Shown: one piece after another, positions 10,073-20,221 of the stretch
How the letters are laid out: every line of letters starts with the position of its first letter
Numbering within the stretch: position 1 is the stretch's first letter
Assembly: GCF_023227745.1 (NCBI RefSeq)
Contig: NZ_JALKBX010000007.1
Location: 1 to 64,000, forward strand
Source: Natroniella acetigena
Lineage (GTDB): Bacteria; Bacillota; Halanaerobiia; Halobacteroidales; Halobacteroidaceae
Direction of reading: 5' to 3'
Length of the DNA: 64,000 nt
The notes under the pieces: generated by a model
What the model was told of the DNA's origin: nothing
Database searches by the model: none
Seen by the model: the letters and a program-made list of their open reading frames with translations, nothing else
Program-made: the position numbers and the translations under genes

Positions 10073-10672
10073 ATGAAATATTATCCACAACCCTTAGCTG
10101 AGCTAATTGGACAATTAACTAAATTACCTGGAGTTGGCCCTAAAACTGCACAAAGATTAGCTTTTTACATATTAAATATGGAGAAAAGTGAAGTTGATCA
10201 ATTAGGGGGATCAATCTTGAAGATTAAGGGTAAATTGACTTATTGCTCAAGTTGTCATAATCTGACTCAAGATGATCCGTGTTACATCTGTAAAGATAGT
10301 AAAAGAAATAAAGAGGTAATTTGTGTAGTTGAAAATGCAAAGGACATTATTGCTATGGAAAAGACTGGAGAGTACAGTGGTGTTTATCATGTTTTGCATG
10401 GTGCTATTTCACCAATAGATGGTTTAGGGCCTGATGATATTAAAATTAATGATTTACTGAATAGAATTGAAAATGATGTTATAGAGGAAATTATTATAGC
10501 TACCGACCCTAATGTAGAGGGTCAAGCAACAGCTATGTATATTTCTAAGCTATTGAAGCCATTGAATATTAAGGTGACTCGTATAGCTCATGGATTACCA
10601 GTAGGTGGGGATTTAGAGTATGCTGATGAAGTTACTTTGTCTAAAGCTTTAGAAGGAAGACAAGAAATATAG
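10073..10672 (+). CDS. recR: Recombination protein RecR
   Basis: Part of RecFOR gap repair; it helps load RecA on SSB-coated single-stranded DNA. Domains in order: helix-hairpin-helix ([15 protein letters not shown]), C4 zinc finger (YCSSCHN...CYICKD), Toprim domain ([10 protein letters not shown]...[12 protein letters not shown]) and C-terminal arm (THGLP-like [12 protein letters not shown]). The length of 199 aa is standard. It starts 10 bases after ybaB with a weak RBS (GGAATTAAG), so it is probably translated from the dnaX transcript. Confidence 0.97.
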   Translation: MKYYPQPLAELIGQLTKLPGVGPKTAQRLAFYILNMEKSEVDQLGGSILKIKGKLTYCSSCHNLTQDDPCYICKDSKRNKEVICVVENAKDIIAMEKTGEYSGVYHVLHGAISPIDGLGPDDIKINDLLNRIENDVIEEIIIATDPNVEGQATAMYISKLLKPLNIKVTRIAHGLPVGGDLEYADEVTLSKALEGRQEI

Positions 10673-10702
10673 CCACTATTCAGTGGCTATTTATTTTGTT
10701 TT
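10669..10702 (+). terminator. Terminator after recR
   Basis: Hairpin ATAGCCACT/AGTGGCTAT overlapping the recR stop codon, followed by a T-rich tract. Confidence 0.85.
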
Positions 10703-10729
10703 AAAAGTTTGAATTTTCTCTATTTCAAC

Positions 10730-10758
10730 TTGACAAAGGATAAAAATAATATTATAAT
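10730..10758 (+). promoter_or_regulatory. Sigma-A promoter before the yaaL-like gene
   Basis: TTGACA (10730-10735), 17-base spacer, TATAAT (10753-10758), both perfect. The transcript would start some 200 bases before the gene. Confidence 0.85.
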
Positions 10759-10969
10759 TGTGTCTAAATACGTATTTTTAAAATTTAAGTATATCATGTA
10801 ATAATTATTAAATGGAAATTAATGATTTAAGAAAAATGGTCAGTGCTGACAACTGAATTTATTAATTTAAATATCTGATAAGTGTGGTTAATTAAAAGGC
10901 TAATAATGAATTTTTTTTAATTAGCTTGGTTATCCTAGTAGAGAAATAACTTAAAGGGGGATAACCAAC
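10759..10969 (+). other. Long untranslated leader of unknown function
   Basis: About 200 bases between a consensus promoter and the yaaL-like gene. It has short complementary stretches (CAGTGCTGACAACTG; TTAATTAAAAGGCTAA with TTAATTAGC) but matches no riboswitch class I recognise. It may be a plain AT-rich leader. Confidence 0.35.
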
Positions 10970-11209
10970 ATTAATAAATTAGTAGAGCTATTGAATATTA
11001 ATTGGGTGGGTAATTCTGCTAATTTAGAGGATGAATTAACTCAAGATTTAGAGGAGGCTCAAAGAGAGCTTACTAGAGCAAGGAGGTATTTTAATTCTGT
11101 TTCAGATCCTGACTTAATAGATCATGCTATTTATTTATTAGAAGCTACTAGAAAGAAATATAGTTATTTGTTAAAAAAGAAGAAAAAACAATTAGAAAAT
11201 GACAAATAA
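10970..11209 (+). CDS. YaaL-like protein (DUF2508)
   Basis: A small, highly charged helical protein whose role is unknown. Its position after recR matches B. subtilis yaaL, and the pattern LxxAQRELxxARRYFNSVSDPDLIDHAIYLLEATRKKY fits the family (abbreviated here; see 11050-11160). A TTG start at 10991 would lie 30 bases from any RBS. The strong AAAGGGGG at 10953-10960 is instead 9 bases before an in-frame ATT at 10970, giving (M)NKLVELLNINWVG. I therefore propose ATT as the start codon, for 79 aa. Confidence 0.75.
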   Translation: MNKLVELLNINWVGNSANLEDELTQDLEEAQRELTRARRYFNSVSDPDLIDHAIYLLEATRKKYSYLLKKKKKQLENDK

Positions 11210-11352
11210 TTGAGATTGAGCATGAAAAAATACAAAATACAAATATTCTGAAAATTTAAACTTAAGCTATTTACAAGGAGTTAGACTTAACCTTATAGAA
11301 TATAGGTAAAGAAGAAACAAATTGATTTTTTAATATGAAAGGAGGAATATAG

Positions 11353-11925
11353 ATGACAAGCTTAACAGAAATTCGTTGGCATGGGAGAGGTGGTCAAGGT
11401 TCAAAGACAGCATCTATTTTATTAGGGAAGGTTGCAGCTAAAACAGGCAAAAATATTCAGGCATTTCCTGAGTATGGTCCTGAAAGGATGGGTGCTCCAG
11501 TATTAGCTTATAATAGAATTAGTGAAGATAAAATCACTGTTCATTGTCAGGTAACTGAGCCTAGTACTGTAGCAGTTTTAGACCCAACATTATTATCTGT
11601 AGTTGATGTGACAGATGGTGTTCCTGCAGATGGGACAATCATTGTTAATACTACAGAGGATGGAGCAGAGTTGAAAGAGAAATTAGGGTTTGATGGAGAT
11701 GTATGGGCAGTAGATGCTTATGGAATCTCTACTGAAGAGATTGGTGCTCCATTTCCTAATACACCAATGTTAGGTGCTTTGATTAAGGCAACAGGATTGC
11801 TTCCGTATGAAGGATTTTTAGAAGAGATAAAAAAAGAGTTTGAGAAGAAGTTTGCTCATAAGCCTGAAGTTGTTGAAGGTAATTTAGCTTCAATTGAAAG
11901 GGCTTACCAGGAGGTGAAAAATTAA
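11353..11925 (+). CDS. porG: 2-oxoacid:ferredoxin oxidoreductase, gamma subunit
   Basis: A subunit of the heterotetrameric pyruvate (or related 2-oxoacid):ferredoxin oxidoreductase, which makes acetyl-CoA, CO2 and reduced ferredoxin in anaerobes. The family signature is near the start: [19 protein letters not shown], then [13 protein letters not shown]. At 190 aa it is standard. The RBS AAAGGAGG lies 8 bases before ATG. It is first in a tight four-gene operon (gamma, delta, alpha, beta), overlapping the delta gene by one base. Confidence 0.93.
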   Translation: MTSLTEIRWHGRGGQGSKTASILLGKVAAKTGKNIQAFPEYGPERMGAPVLAYNRISEDKITVHCQVTEPSTVAVLDPTLLSVVDVTDGVPADGTIIVNTTEDGAELKEKLGFDGDVWAVDAYGISTEEIGAPFPNTPMLGALIKATGLLPYEGFLEEIKKEFEKKFAHKPEVVEGNLASIERAYQEVKN

Positions 11926-12209
11926 TGGTTAAACCAGGTGATGGATACAAGGATATTCCTAAAGGTGGATTAATTCTTGAAGTTGGTAATGCTAAAAGTT
12001 ATAAAACTGGTGGCTGGAGAACTGAAAGACCAATTTTAGATAAAGAAGAATGTATTAATTGTCATTTATGCTGGGCTTTTTGTCCTGATTCTTCTGTATT
12101 ATCAGAAGATGGAGATGTTAAAGCAGAGATTGACTATGACCACTGTAAAGGTTGTGGGATTTGTGCTTATGAATGTCCAGTAAATGCTATTGAAATGGAG
12201 AAAGAGTAA
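11925..12209 (+). CDS. porD: 2-oxoacid:ferredoxin oxidoreductase, delta (ferredoxin) subunit
   Basis: Electron-transfer subunit of 94 aa carrying two [4Fe-4S] clusters. Two CxxCxxCxxxCP motifs are visible ([13 protein letters not shown] and [13 protein letters not shown]). It passes electrons from the catalytic alpha/beta pair to soluble ferredoxin. It overlaps the gamma gene by TAATG, with CAGGAGG upstream, indicating coupled translation. Confidence 0.95.
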   Translation: MVKPGDGYKDIPKGGLILEVGNAKSYKTGGWRTERPILDKEECINCHLCWAFCPDSSVLSEDGDVKAEIDYDHCKGCGICAYECPVNAIEMEKE

Positions 12210-12229
12210 TTTGAAAGGGGGAAATAAAA

Positions 12230-13411
12230 ATGTCTAATCAAGTAGCCTTAACTGGTAATGAAGTTATGGCCCAAGCAATGCGACAGATCAATCCTGATGT
12301 TGTTGCTGCATATCCAATTACACCACAGACTGCAATGGTACAAGTTTTCTCTCAATTTGTAGCTGATGGTAATGTAGATACTGAGTACGTTACTGTTGAA
12401 AGTGAACATAGTGCAATGAGTGCTACTGTTGGTGCTTCTGCTGCAGGTTCTCGAGCTATGACAGCAACAGCTGCTAATGGTTTAGCTTTAATGTGGGAGA
12501 TTTTATATATTGCTTCTGGTACTAGATTACCAATTGTAATGCCAGTAGTAAATCGTGCGTTAAGTGGTCCGATTAATATCCACTGTGATCACAGTGATGC
12601 TATGGGTGCTCGTGATGCAGGTTGGATTCAATTTTTTGCCGAAAATGCTCAAGAAGCTTATGATAATGCTATTCAAGCGGTTCGTATTTCTGAACATGAA
12701 GATGTGAGATTGCCTAGTATGGTTAATTTAGATGGTTTTATTATTAGCCATGCAGTAGAAAATTTAGAGATATTAGCTGATGATGAGGTGGAAGAATTTG
12801 TAGGTGAATATCACGCAGATAATTACCTATTGAATTCTGAAAGTCCAATTGCTGTAGGACCATTGGATTTACAAGATTTTTACTTTGAGCACAAAATGCA
12901 ACAGTCTGTAGCTGTTGAAAATGTAAAAGATGTTGTGCTAAAAGTTGCTGAAGAATATAAAGGAATATCTGGTCGTGAGTATGGTTTGTTTGAGGAATAT
13001 AAATTAGATGATGCAGAAATTGCAGTAGTAGCATTAGGTTCTACTACTGGAACAGCTAAAGCTGCAGTAGATAATTTAAGGGAACAAGGTGTTAAAGCTG
13101 GTTTGTTAAAGATCAGGTTATATAGACCATTCCCAGCTCAAGAGATTGCTGATGCATTGAAAGATCTTAAAGCTGTTGCAATTTTAGATAGAGCTGAAAC
13201 ATTCTCTACTACTGGTGGACCTGTATTTGCTGATGTTAAAGCAGCATTATATGATATTAAAGCTGATGTAGAAGCAACTAATTATATTTACGGTTTAGGT
13301 GGAAGAGATATTAAAGTTGGAGAGATAGAATCTGTCTTTACTGATTTACAACAAGTTGTTGAGACTGGTAATGTAGAACAGACAATTAATTATCTTGGTG
13401 TAAGAGAATAG
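12230..13411 (+). CDS. porA: 2-oxoacid:ferredoxin oxidoreductase, alpha subunit
   Basis: Catalytic alpha subunit of 393 aa. The N-terminal half is a thiamine-enzyme PYR-type domain (GNEVMAQAMRQINPDVVAAY, then PITPQT, VESEHSAMSATVGASAAGSR); the C-terminal transketolase-like domain follows (VVALGSTTGTAKAA, LKIRLYRPFP). The RBS GAAAGGGGG precedes ATG by 8 bases. The features fit the pyruvate-type enzyme better than the indolepyruvate or 2-oxoglutarate forms, but the exact substrate is an inference. Confidence 0.93.
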   Translation: MSNQVALTGNEVMAQAMRQINPDVVAAYPITPQTAMVQVFSQFVADGNVDTEYVTVESEHSAMSATVGASAAGSRAMTATAANGLALMWEILYIASGTRLPIVMPVVNRALSGPINIHCDHSDAMGARDAGWIQFFAENAQEAYDNAIQAVRISEHEDVRLPSMVNLDGFIISHAVENLEILADDEVEEFVGEYHADNYLLNSESPIAVGPLDLQDFYFEHKMQQSVAVENVKDVVLKVAEEYKGISGREYGLFEEYKLDDAEIAVVALGSTTGTAKAAVDNLREQGVKAGLLKIRLYRPFPAQEIADALKDLKAVAILDRAETFSTTGGPVFADVKAALYDIKADVEATNYIYGLGGRDIKVGEIESVFTDLQQVVETGNVEQTINYLGVRE

Positions 13412-13423
13412 GAGGTGTGATTA

Positions 13424-14344
13424 ATGAAATTAAAAGAAGCCGCTAAGAAGGAAGAAAGATTAACTGGTGGACATAGACTGTGTTCAGGATGTGGGGCTGG
13501 AACAGTTGCACGTTTGGTTATGAGAGCAAGTGACAATCCAGCTGTTGTAGGATGTGCGACAGGTTGTTTAGAAGTTTCTACTACTATTTATCCTTATACT
13601 GCTTGGGAAGATTCTTTTATCCACAATGCTTTTGAAAATGTTGGAGCGACTATTAGTGGGGTTGAATCTGCTTATCGTTCATTAAAGAAGCAAGGTAAGA
13701 TGGATGAAGACTTTGATTTTATTGCCATTGGTGGTGACGGAGGTACTTATGATATTGGTTTCCAATCATTATCTGGTGCTATGGAACGTGGCCATGATAT
13801 GGTTTATCTTTGTTATGATAATGGAGCTTATATGAATACTGGAATTCAGCGTTCTAGTGCTACGCCAAAAGGGGCGAATACTACTACTTCACCTGCTGGA
13901 GAGGTAATTCCAGGGAAGCAGCAGTATAGAAAAGAATTAACAGATATTATGGCTGCTCATAATATCCCATATGTTGCTCAAGCTTCACCTTTTAAGCCTC
14001 AAGATTTAATGAAAAAAGCTAAAAAAGCTTTTGAAGTTGATGGGCCAGCATTTATTAATGTTCTAGCACCATGTCCTCGTGGTTGGAGAAGTAAAGCTGA
14101 AGAAGGAATTGAGTTGACTAAGATTGCTGCTGATACTTGTTTCTGGCCATTGTATGAAATTGAAGATGGTGAGTGGAAATTAAATTATAAGCCTAAAAAT
14201 AAAAAATCGATTACAGAATGGTTGGAGCCACAAGGAAGATTTAAGCATTTATTCCAAGAGGAAAATGAAGCTTTAGTTGAAGAGATTCAAGAGCATGTAG
14301 ATCAAAGGTGGAACACAATTCTAAATCGTTGTGGTGAGCTCTAA
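13424..14344 (+). CDS. porB: 2-oxoacid:ferredoxin oxidoreductase, beta subunit
   Basis: Thiamine-diphosphate and Fe-S subunit of 306 aa. The cluster ligands CSGCG and GCATGC lie near the N-terminus. The ThDP/Mg site reads GGDGGTYDIGFQSLSGAMERG, then YDNGAYMNTGIQRSS (given here as two separate motifs), with a further cysteine in APCPRGW. TGIQRSSATPKGA is characteristic of pyruvate-type beta subunits. It is last in the operon, 12 bases after porA with GGAGGTG as RBS. A partial echo of its 3' end recurs at about 14390-14425. Confidence 0.94.
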   Translation: MKLKEAAKKEERLTGGHRLCSGCGAGTVARLVMRASDNPAVVGCATGCLEVSTTIYPYTAWEDSFIHNAFENVGATISGVESAYRSLKKQGKMDEDFDFIAIGGDGGTYDIGFQSLSGAMERGHDMVYLCYDNGAYMNTGIQRSSATPKGANTTTSPAGEVIPGKQQYRKELTDIMAAHNIPYVAQASPFKPQDLMKKAKKAFEVDGPAFINVLAPCPRGWRSKAEEGIELTKIAADTCFWPLYEIEDGEWKLNYKPKNKKSITEWLEPQGRFKHLFQEENEALVEEIQEHVDQRWNTILNRCGEL

Positions 14345-14426
14345 AATAAGTTTTTGACATGAAATTTAAAATGTAAATTAAAGAAGAGAGATAATTCTAC
14401 ATCGTTGTGAAGAGTAAGAATAAATA

Positions 14427-14478
14427 AAATAATAAACAGGCAGCCCTAGCTAGGGCTGCCTGTTTATTATTTTATTAA
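14427..14478. terminator. Bidirectional terminator after the por operon
   Basis: A long near-perfect palindrome: AAAATAATAAACAGGCAG and its complement around CCCTAGCTAGGG. Its A/T arms allow it to work from either side, for porB and for the minus-strand remnant at 14549. Confidence 0.9.
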
Positions 14479-14548
14479 GGGAATACTCCTTAATTTAAAT
14501 TTAATGCTCCATTGTATAATTAAATTTAATTAAATATTGAATTTAAAA

Positions 14549-14696
14549 TTACTGTTCTTTAAAATACTTGTCAATGACATATTCCATACCTTCTTCAATT
14601 AAATCATTAGCATTTTTGTCTAATTGAATAGCCAACATCTTTATTTTTTTTGTATAAATTTTCATTTAATGTAGTTGCAATATTTTTGCGAACCAT
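14549..14696 (-). pseudogene. Ribbon-helix-helix protein gene, frameshifted
   Basis: Read on the minus strand from ATG at 14696 (AGGAAG upstream), the product begins MVRKNIATTLNENLYKK, then shifts frame at a run of eight A (14644-14651). With seven A it would continue as IKMLAIQLDKNANDLIEEG and end at the TAA at 14549-14551, giving 48 aa. The pattern is a short ribbon-helix-helix DNA-binding protein of the kind often found beside insertion sequences or toxins. No such partner is left here. Transcriptional slippage could restore it, but decay is more likely. Confidence 0.6.
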
Positions 14697-14846
14697 ATTA
14701 AACACTTCCTAAATTAATTATAACACCTAATAGTTATCTAGTATTAGCTTGATTTTTTGAAAACTAAATTCAATACTTGACAGCTATAATTAAGTCTGAT
14801 ACACTTATAAAAAATTAAACGAATTTATTTATATACTTATAGATTA

Positions 14847-14973
14847 ATTCGTATACCTTCGAGAATAGGGCTCGAAAGTTTCTACCAAGTAGCCGTAAAC
14901 TACTTGACTACGAATCATAGTGAGAATTTTATTGGGCCTAAGTATAGTTTAAATTAAACTATACTTAGGTTTT
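14847..14973 (+). promoter_or_regulatory. Guanine riboswitch with terminator
   Basis: The purine aptamer spans 14847-14915: P1 ATTCGTA/TACGAAT, P2 CTTCGAG/CTCGAAAG with the conserved AGTTTCTACC junction, and P3 AAGTAG/CTACTT. The specificity base is C at 14908 (in TTGACTACG), indicating guanine rather than adenine. A strong hairpin, CCTAAGTATAGTTT and complement at 14937-14969, is followed by TTTT. Guanine should promote termination ahead of guaB. Confidence 0.95.
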
Positions 14974-15129
14974 ATAATATGGTTGCCCCAAAAAAGTTCT
15001 AATTAATCATGAAGAAAATTATAAACATACTACATATAGTATGTATTCATTTTGCATCATACTGTATATAGTACAGCAAAATATCCCTATGGTTTTTATG
15101 GGCAAATCATAATATTATTTTTAAATTAA

Positions 15130-16617
<1,488 letters not shown>

Positions 16618-16624
16618 TAAATGA

Positions 16625-16655
16625 AACGGCCCTCAATCTAGAGGGCTGTTTTATT
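16625..16655 (+). terminator. guaB terminator
   Basis: Hairpin AACGGCCCTC/GAGGGCTGTT followed by TTATTTATT. Confidence 0.85.
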
Positions 16656-16664
16656 TATTAGTAC

Positions 16665-16838
16665 AATAATGTGTTAGTGTCAGTAGATATGGTCTTTATA
16701 GTTTTCACGGAGAGTCTTGGTTTGTAAGACTCGTAGGATCCGTGTCAGTAAAAAATTAAAGTTCAAAATTCTATGTTTACAAGGGTTAAAGGGTTTGATT
16801 TTGACAGACCACAGCCACAGCCACTGACACATTATATC
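16665..16838. repeat. Intergenic repeat R1 (divergent member of a three-copy family)
   Basis: Bounded by imperfect inverted ends (ATAATGTGTTAGTGTCAGT and ACTGACACATTAT). Its middle resembles R2 and R3: the GTTTTCACGGAGAGTCTTGG segment matches, in reverse complement, the AAGACCTTTCGTGAAAAC segment of R2, and TCTATGTTTACAAGGG resembles TCTATGCCTACAAGTT of R3. No ORF is present, so this looks like a non-autonomous mobile or structured element. Confidence 0.55.
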
Positions 16839-16925
16839 AATAAAGGATTTAAAACTACCTAGATAGAGGAATTTGTTCTTTTCTCAAGAATAATAAAAAT
16901 AGCCTAAATTAGTTGGAGGAAAAAG

Positions 16926-17558
16926 ATGAGAGGATATTTTATAACTTTAGAAGGAGTAGAAGGTTCAGGAAAATCAACTCAAATAAATTTAATCGAAGAA
17001 TATTTAATAGAATTAGGTTATCAAGTTCTGACAACCTATGAACCTGGTGACACAAAAATTGGAAAAAAGATCAGAGAGTTATTATTAAATCCTGAGTATG
17101 ATCAATTAGTGTCTAAGGCTGAATTATTATTATACTGTGCTGATAGGGCTCAACATCTAGCTGAAGTAATTGAGCCAGCTTTGGAAGAAGGAAAAATTGT
17201 GATTAGTGATCGCTATATAGATGCTACTGTAGCTTATCAAGGCTATGCACGTGGTTTTGATATTGACTTGATTAAGAAATTAAATAAGATAGCTACAAGT
17301 GGTTTAGAGCCTGACTTGACTTTGGTATTAGATATTGATCCTGTTTTTTCTTTAGAACGAGCTAAAAAGGTAACTGCACAATCTGATTTGAAAGGAGATA
17401 AGATGGAAGCAGAAAGGATCTCTTTTCATAATTTAGTTAGGGAAGGTTATCTAGCTTTAGCTGAATCTGAGCGGAGGATTGAACTGATTAATGCTAGTTC
17501 CTCTGTAACGGAGGTCTTTGCTCAAATCAAATCTACACTTAATAAGCTGGTGATATAA
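16926..17558 (+). CDS. tmk: Thymidylate kinase
   Basis: Phosphorylates dTMP to dTDP for DNA synthesis. P-loop EGVEGSGKST at the N-terminus, DR(Y/H) motif in VISDRYIDATVAYQG, and a lid region. The length of 210 aa is normal. RBS TTGGAGG. It begins the run tmk-yaaR-holB-yaaT-yabA that mirrors B. subtilis, except that yaaQ (the cyclic-di-AMP receptor gene darA), normally next to tmk, is missing: yaaR starts two bases after the tmk stop. Confidence 0.96.
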   Translation: MRGYFITLEGVEGSGKSTQINLIEEYLIELGYQVLTTYEPGDTKIGKKIRELLLNPEYDQLVSKAELLLYCADRAQHLAEVIEPALEEGKIVISDRYIDATVAYQGYARGFDIDLIKKLNKIATSGLEPDLTLVLDIDPVFSLERAKKVTAQSDLKGDKMEAERISFHNLVREGYLALAESERRIELINASSSVTEVFAQIKSTLNKLVI

Positions 17559-17559
17559 G

Positions 17560-18003
17560 ATGAAGATTCAGAACAAACTAAAGCATGAGTTGAATACAGT
17601 CTTGTCAATGAAAGAGAATAAAAAGATAAAATCTACTACAGTAAAGAAGAGTTTTTTAGAAGAGTTGAAGCAAGTTCATGGAGAAGAAACTAAAGCTAGG
17701 CTTGATCAACTGTTAGACTTAATTGATCAGCAAGGAGAGAAATTAGCACAGCATAGAACATTTAAAGAGTTTGTAAAGTATAAAAAGATGGTCAGTAGCT
17801 TTGTTGAGGAAGTTGTAAGCAAGATGTATCAAGTTAAAGAAGATTATAGTCCAATCCAAGGAAAGGTTTATAATTTGGTTAATAAAGTTGATCAATCTTT
17901 AGAAGAATTGACTGAGATGATTATTAATGATCAGTCAGCCCAATTAGAAATTTTAGATAAACTAGATGAAATGAGAGGTTTATTAGTAGATCTTTATAGA
18001 TAA
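17560..18003 (+). CDS. YaaR-like protein (DUF327)
   Basis: A 147-aa, highly charged, mostly helical protein of unknown function. The pattern KSFLEELKQVHGEE, LLDLIDQQGEKLAQHRT, FKEFVKYKKMVSSFVEEVV and the position between tmk and holB identify it as the YaaR family. It starts two bases after tmk, so it is translationally coupled. No catalytic motif or membrane segment is visible. Confidence 0.85.
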   Translation: MKIQNKLKHELNTVLSMKENKKIKSTTVKKSFLEELKQVHGEETKARLDQLLDLIDQQGEKLAQHRTFKEFVKYKKMVSSFVEEVVSKMYQVKEDYSPIQGKVYNLVNKVDQSLEELTEMIINDQSAQLEILDKLDEMRGLLVDLYR

Positions 18004-18021
18004 TAAAGGAGAGTAACAGAG

Positions 18022-19008
18022 ATGGCTTTTAATAAGGTAATAGGACAAAACTTAGCTATTACAATTTTAAGAAAACAGTTAGAAAGTGATAGATTGAGTC
18101 ATGCTTATCTTTTTTTAGGGGAACAAGGAGTTGGCAAGGATATAGCTGCTTTTGAATTTGCTAAAGCAATTAATTGCCAGGAAAAAAATACAGATGCTTG
18201 TGATCAATGTATTTCTTGTCGTAAAGCTGATAATCAGAACCATCCAGATATTATAGAGATTAAGCCAGATGGTAAATGGATTAAAATAGATCAAATTCGA
18301 CAGTTACAGAGGGAAATTTTATATAAACCATATGAAAGCAGATGGAAAATTTATCTTATCCACCAAGCTGACTGTTTAAATCTAGAGGCTGCCAATAGTT
18401 TATTAAAGATTTTGGAAGAACCGCCCAGATATGCTATAATAATTTTAGTGCTTGATAGTATAGAGAATATATTACCAACAATTCTTTCTAGATGCCAGTT
18501 AGTTAGATTTAGATTATTACCAGATGAGTTAATCAAGCAAGAGTTGATTTCTAACTATAAATTGTCTATGGAAAAAAGTCAACTAATTACTTCTTTAGCA
18601 GCTGGTCGTTATAAAACTGCGGTGCAGTTAGTAGAAGACGAAGAGCGATTGGCAGAGAGAGAAGAAATGATAGAGTTGATTCTATCGTTAAAGAATTCAG
18701 AACAAGTGATAGTTTTTGAGAGTGCAGAAAGATTATTAGAATATGCAGCTAAGATAAGTCAAACTTTGGAGCTTTTTTTATTATGGTATCGGGATTTATT
18801 ATTGGTTAAATTAAACCAACTTGAAAGTTTGGTTAATGCAGATTATCGAGATAAATTAACTGAAGAAGCGGAAAGATATAGTGTAGAGGAGATAGAAGAA
18901 ATAATAAGAATAGTTCAAAATACAAATAATGTAATTAAGAAGTATAATGTTAATTTACAGTTAACGTTAGAAGTGATGTTGCTTAAATTAAGCAAGTTAG
19001 GGAGGTAA
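18022..19008 (+). CDS. holB: DNA polymerase III, delta' subunit
   Basis: Clamp-loader subunit related to DnaX. Walker-A-like loop GEQGVGKDIAAF (Lys kept, Thr/Ser replaced by Asp, which suggests weak or no ATP hydrolysis), zinc-module cysteines (CQEKNTDACDQCISC), ILEEPP and SRCQL motifs. At 328 aa it has normal length. RBS AAAGGAGAG. It pairs functionally with dnaX at 8043. The C-terminal third is divergent, as usual for the family. Confidence 0.93.
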   Translation: MAFNKVIGQNLAITILRKQLESDRLSHAYLFLGEQGVGKDIAAFEFAKAINCQEKNTDACDQCISCRKADNQNHPDIIEIKPDGKWIKIDQIRQLQREILYKPYESRWKIYLIHQADCLNLEAANSLLKILEEPPRYAIIILVLDSIENILPTILSRCQLVRFRLLPDELIKQELISNYKLSMEKSQLITSLAAGRYKTAVQLVEDEERLAEREEMIELILSLKNSEQVIVFESAERLLEYAAKISQTLELFLLWYRDLLLVKLNQLESLVNADYRDKLTEEAERYSVEEIEEIIRIVQNTNNVIKKYNVNLQLTLEVMLLKLSKLGR

Positions 19009-19014
19009 AGATAG

Positions 19015-19833
19015 ATGGCAGAAGCAATTGGAGTGATCTTTAAAAAAGCTGGTAAGATTTATTATTTTAAAAATGATGACCGGAGTGAACTAAATGTTGG
19101 TCAGCAAGTAGTTGTGAAGACGGTTCGAGGGGTTGAATTAGGAGAGGTTGTGACGGATGTTAAGGAGGTAGATGAATCTAAACTAAATAGTCCTTTAAAA
19201 CCGATTATACGTAAAGCTACCTTGAGTGATATTCAAAAGGCAAAAGAGAATGAAAAGGAAGCAGAAGAAGCATTTGATATCTGTTTAAAAAAGATTGAAA
19301 AACATGGGTTGCCAATGAAGTTGATCGATTCTGAATATACTCTTGACAAAAAGAAGTTATTATTTTATTTTACAGCAGATGGGCGAGTTGATTTTAGAGA
19401 ATTGGTTAAGGATTTAGCTGCTGTCTTTAAAACAAGAATAGAGTTAAGACAGATTGGAGTCAGGGATGAAGCCAAGATGTTAGGGGGGTTAGGTCCTTGT
19501 GGTAGGCAACTGTGTTGTAAAACATTTTTAAGAAATTTTGAGCCAATTTCAATTAAAATGGCTAAAAAACAGGACTTATCATTAAACCCTAGTAAAATAT
19601 CAGGAGTTTGTGGTAGATTGATGTGCTGTTTAAGGTATGAAGCTAAAAATTATTTGAAGACTAAAAAGAATTTGCCTAATATAGGTCAAAAAGTTAAAAC
19701 TAAAATAGGAATAGGTAGAGTTAAAGATATAAATGTTGTTAAGGAAACAGTAACGGTAGAATTAAGGAATAATGAGGAATTTGAAGTTGATGCTACGGAT
19801 ATCGAGTTAAAAGAGTGTAAAAAAGACAAATAA
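19015..19833 (+). CDS. ricT: PSP1-domain protein YaaT/RicT
   Basis: RicT family. In B. subtilis it joins YlbF and YmcA in an Fe-S complex acting on RNase Y maturation and affecting Spo0A phosphorylation, sporulation and competence. The 272-aa protein has the PSP1 domain and conserved cysteine clusters GPCGRQLCCKTF and GVCGRLMCCLRYE, the probable Fe-S ligands. It starts 6 bases after holB with GGGAGGT. The function here is inferred from the family. Confidence 0.92.
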   Translation: MAEAIGVIFKKAGKIYYFKNDDRSELNVGQQVVVKTVRGVELGEVVTDVKEVDESKLNSPLKPIIRKATLSDIQKAKENEKEAEEAFDICLKKIEKHGLPMKLIDSEYTLDKKKLLFYFTADGRVDFRELVKDLAAVFKTRIELRQIGVRDEAKMLGGLGPCGRQLCCKTFLRNFEPISIKMAKKQDLSLNPSKISGVCGRLMCCLRYEAKNYLKTKKNLPNIGQKVKTKIGIGRVKDINVVKETVTVELRNNEEFEVDATDIELKECKKDK

Positions 19834-19887
19834 TGTCATTTGTTAGTGAATATAATTATAGTAAAAAATTAGTTTGGGGGGTTGGTA

Positions 19888-20217
19888 GTGAAAGAAATTA
19901 TTAGTTTATTAGCACATTTTCAGGAGCAATTGCAGGTGTTGGTTAATGATTTCCAAAAGGTTAAAAATACAGTCTATGATATTTACAAAGAGAATGAGAC
20001 CCTTAAAGAAGAGAATGAAAATTTAAAGGGGTTATTATTTGAAAAGGAAAAAGAGGAAGAAGAAGGAAAGTCAGCTGATGCTAGTCAGGATAATTTAGCA
20101 CGACTTTATAAAGAAGGTTTTCATATCTGCCATCTTAATTTTGGTGAAGCTAGAGAAGGAGATTGCTTATTTTGTATGGGTTTATTTGAAGCTGATGAAG
20201 AAGTAGAGGTAGATTAA
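19888..20217 (+). CDS. yabA: Replication initiation-control protein YabA
   Basis: Binds DnaA and DnaN to restrain replication initiation in B. subtilis. N-terminal leucine-zipper-like coiled coil (about residues 5-55: [34 protein letters not shown]), acidic linker, then the C-terminal zinc-binding domain with H-x-C...CLFC ([10 protein letters not shown]...DCLFCMGLF). I choose GTG at 19888, since GGGGGG at 19876-19881 sits 6 bases before it; a TTG two codons upstream would abut the RBS. The product is about 109 aa. Confidence 0.93.
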   Translation: MKEIISLLAHFQEQLQVLVNDFQKVKNTVYDIYKENETLKEENENLKGLLFEKEKEEEEGKSADASQDNLARLYKEGFHICHLNFGEAREGDCLFCMGLFEADEEVEVD

Positions 20218-20221
20218 GGGG

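Noticed and set aside
14385-14425. Second partial porB
   Set aside because: About 30 bases resemble the porB 3' end (CATCGTTGTG), too little to call a gene remnant.
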